Source of the DNA: Branchiostoma belcheri
Taxonomy: Eukaryota; Chordata; Leptocardii; Amphioxiformes; Branchiostomatidae
Length of the DNA stretch: 64,000 bases
Direction: 5' to 3'
Assembly (NCBI RefSeq): GCF_001625305.1
Contig: NW_017803943.1
Location: 607,709-671,708, forward strand
Notes under the pieces: model-generated
What the model saw: only the letters and a program-made list of their open reading frames with translations
The model's database searches: none
What the model was told of the DNA's origin: nothing
Shown: piece after piece, positions 61,406 through 64,000 of the stretch
How positions within the stretch are numbered: position 1 is the first letter of the stretch
How the letters are laid out: the number at the start of each line of letters is the position of its first letter
Translations under genes and position numbers: made by a program

Positions 61406-64000
61406 TAAGGTATTACATAAGTCTCAGTGTGAATTGTAAGTTTACTACCTCCGTGCTACAGCGGAAGGCTACATTCCTGTTCTAGGGTTACTGCGTGACG
61501 AGGACAGCTGTCGATATTTTGGTGAGCCTGAATTTTTCATGTGGGGGAACGTGACACCCGGGGAAACACCAGCCCATTTATACACCATGGGAAGTGCTGG
61601 GAGCTACCCTTAAGTACTTCGGTGTATTGATATATCACTAGATTTACATATTTAGATACATAAATCACCGTGAATGCTGTGACTGACAGATATTCATGTC
61701 TTTTACGATACCAAAGGAGGAAATGGCACAACTCCTGTAGAGGTAATCACATTCAGGAGACCCTGCAGAAACTCAAAGAACGCAATATTATTTTTTTTAT
61801 ATGTTTATCTATTTATTTCATAACATGCATGAAGAACATTGCACGGAAAGTTGGATTTAACAATGGTAGTAAATGCCAGCACAGTCGGATAATGTTTGCT
61901 TTGACTTTGTAAACAGTACCGGAACTGACTTTAAAAACTATAATGGTAGTTAATGAAATTACTGGACTTGCTTACTAGCATTGGAAATGCCGGTAATGTT
62001 TACAAAACATTGCTCAACTTTACTGCCATTTACTACTAATAGTAAATCGAATATTATATCGAATCTATGTGTCAAGTATATGTCTGGGCATACCCCACGC
62101 CATTTATGTAGGTACTGAAGGTTGAACGGCCCCCGCCCGCGTCCAAAGCACCACCAGACACCTTACACAGACCTCAGCACCGGAACAGTAAGCCTAGCTG
62201 GGGGCTAAATGAGGAGTTACGCTGCAATGGGAACAAAATGCTTCTCCACATGCCTCAAATATTGATTTGGTTGTTGATGACATTGGATTACTTGCACTAC
62301 TCTATGTTCTACACTAACGGAAAAGAGTAGTGTTTGAGAGCCATATTTCATTCGCTTGCAGCGCGACGATAAGACATAGATATGGCCTGCTTATCTGCAT
62401 GTAATGTACCGTGCACTGTTCAGTTGAGTCCCCCACTTTGATCTGGACGATTTGGGATGTCGAATAACCGGAGAGCTAAGTCGGCAAAAACGTGCGAAGT
62501 TGGGAGACCGTCATTTGTCTCGCCGTTCCCACCTGTGCTTCAAGTCACCTTGTTGGTGAATTCAGGTATCAAATTCAATTTCACACATGCCGCCAAAGAG
62601 AAGATTATGCCAGGGTAAGGCAGCGGCAGTGTAATCGCTGGGGGAGGGTGGATGTACGCAGACGTTGCCCGAGGTAGTGTTTTTTGAAGACCACGTCATT
62701 GTTCGTACCTTGGTAAGGATTATGTACATAGCATGTTAGCACTGTGCAGCGACGTTTTGCCTTTGAGGACGTTGTAGCGTATTAGTTACGCAGTGCTGGT
62801 GCCTGTCGTGGTGCAAACATTCGTTCAAGCAGTATGTAAATCTGCTGAGCATATCCTGGCATTGCCATCAAAATTCCGCTGCAGTCTGATTGCCTTCGAG
62901 CAGAATCACACACCGGTTAACAGAACTATCTCATGCGCTTTGACTGGTTCCATTTATGTATTGGTTTTCAGATTTTGCTTCACAATTCAATGGACTGAAA
63001 TTGAGGTATGAACAAATTATGAAATTAGGTCGCTGGGGATACAAAACATGTAGATATGCATTAGCGGTACTGGTATGTTACAGGAAAGTTAAACTGTTTG
63101 TAATGTGATGTGTTTTGTGCTTTGTATGGTACAAAGGTGGTGGATTTAAACGGTTTTAGCTGCGTCGATGAAGGTTAGACACGGTAATAAGATACTCCAA
63201 AAAAGTTACTTGATAAGCAACTGGATGGATTGTGGAAACGGTCAAACTTTTCAGGTAGCATCCACTACCTTTCGTCAGTAACACTGGTGAGATTTTAGCT
63301 GCCTCGCGAAAATATTGGACGGCTCACATAAACAATTTGAAACGACGGCAGCCGTCCAAACTTATTGGGCCTCTTGTATATGATGCTGATCCCCTTCGTG
63401 CTTTCATTCTCTCCCAAGAAAAACTACATAACGTTTGGGGATCGCAGTGAGCCATGGACTTATGTTGGACGCCATAATGGATTACAGCACGCTATCTCTT
63501 GTGTCAAATCTTCGTCACACTCCTAATGTTACAGACACGCTTCCATTAGTAAGATCTTCGACTGAAGCCGTCTTTGTGCCTAATGGCGTCCCTCCGAGGG
63601 CCTGGTGCTCTCCGAGTCTCACAGCTCACATCATTCCCGTCACTCTGTGCGCTAACGGTCACGTGACTCCCAGCTGTCGTCCGCCATGTTGATAAGAGGC
63701 CGCACAGAGGAATTCTGGGTAACAAAGAAACAGAAAAACCATCCGCCGCCCACACCGATAACCTGTGTCAAAATCGATGCTTTGGTCTTTTGCACTAACA
63801 AAGCCGCAGACCTGCGGAGGGGCGTACTGGCATTATCTTCATCATGACTACACATTCTTCAACTAGATAAGTCTTTCGTCTTTCTGACAGGACCATTTGT
63901 TACTTCTTGCCCACTCGTCCTTCTATGTCTTATACTGGCAAACCAGTGGGGTTAAGAAAGAAAGGGCGCAAGATGTCTAAATAATTCACTGCAGAACATC
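61406..64000. other. Right end of the window, no gene recognised
   Basis: Apart from repeat D at 63183-63294, this stretch holds only short unassigned open frames (61670-61912, 62492-62677, 63435-63692). A downstream exon of the receptor could be here but cannot be recognised. Confidence 0.4.
63183..63294 (+). repeat. Interspersed repeat D, second copy
   Basis: This copy matches 34068-34170 (GGTAATAAGATAC, TTTTCAGGTAGCATC and intervening sequence) with several substitutions. Confidence 0.65.

Noticed and set aside
1..64000. CRISPR array, operon or prokaryotic defence system
   Set aside because: No regularly spaced repeats and no compact co-directional genes were seen. Introns, microsatellites and MITEs mark the sequence as animal.

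Overview
The window looks like animal genomic DNA: AT-rich, long introns, many short inverted-repeat transposons, microsatellites and LINE fragments. Nothing looks bacterial or viral. A chordate-like marine invertebrate such as amphioxus (Branchiostoma) is my best guess. This rests on gene structure and repeat style only, because no diagnostic sequence is present.

One protein-coding gene can be supported. It is on the + strand, with six coding exons between 21575 and 52478: a start/signal-peptide exon, three exons each encoding one immunoglobulin (Ig) domain, a transmembrane plus juxtamembrane exon, and an exon encoding an SH3 domain. Every one of the six donor sites is phase 1, all exons join in frame, and the total is 1465 coding bases (488 codons plus one base). 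The predicted product is a type I cell-surface receptor with three extracellular Ig domains and a covalently attached cytoplasmic SH3 domain. The last donor is intact, so the gene continues 3' of the SH3 exon, but no later exon or stop could be recognised. A splice acceptor just upstream of the start codon suggests a 5' UTR exon that I could not locate.

The rest is non-coding or repeat-derived. At 1-21550 there are a GT/AT microsatellite, copies of two MITE families (one Tc1/mariner-like with TA target duplications, one PIF/Harbinger-like with TTA/TAA duplications) and a 2 x 167 bp tandem duplication. Intron 1 (21636-31740) holds two head-to-head LINE 3' fragments, a small CACTG-ended foldback family and a second Harbinger-like element. 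Introns 2-5 hold simple repeats, further MITE copies and a possible tRNA-derived fragment. The 3' flank (52479-64000) holds a CA-rich tract, a tandem duplication of about 242 bp and a nested pair of TA-flanked transposons at 60404-61405.

The most interesting item is the Ig-Ig-Ig-TM-SH3 architecture. In vertebrates, Ig adhesion receptors such as CD2 and nephrin recruit SH3 adaptors (CD2AP, CIN85, PSTPIP1) non-covalently. Here a receptor of that general style carries its own SH3 domain on a phase 1-1 cassette exon. Functional conclusions are inference.
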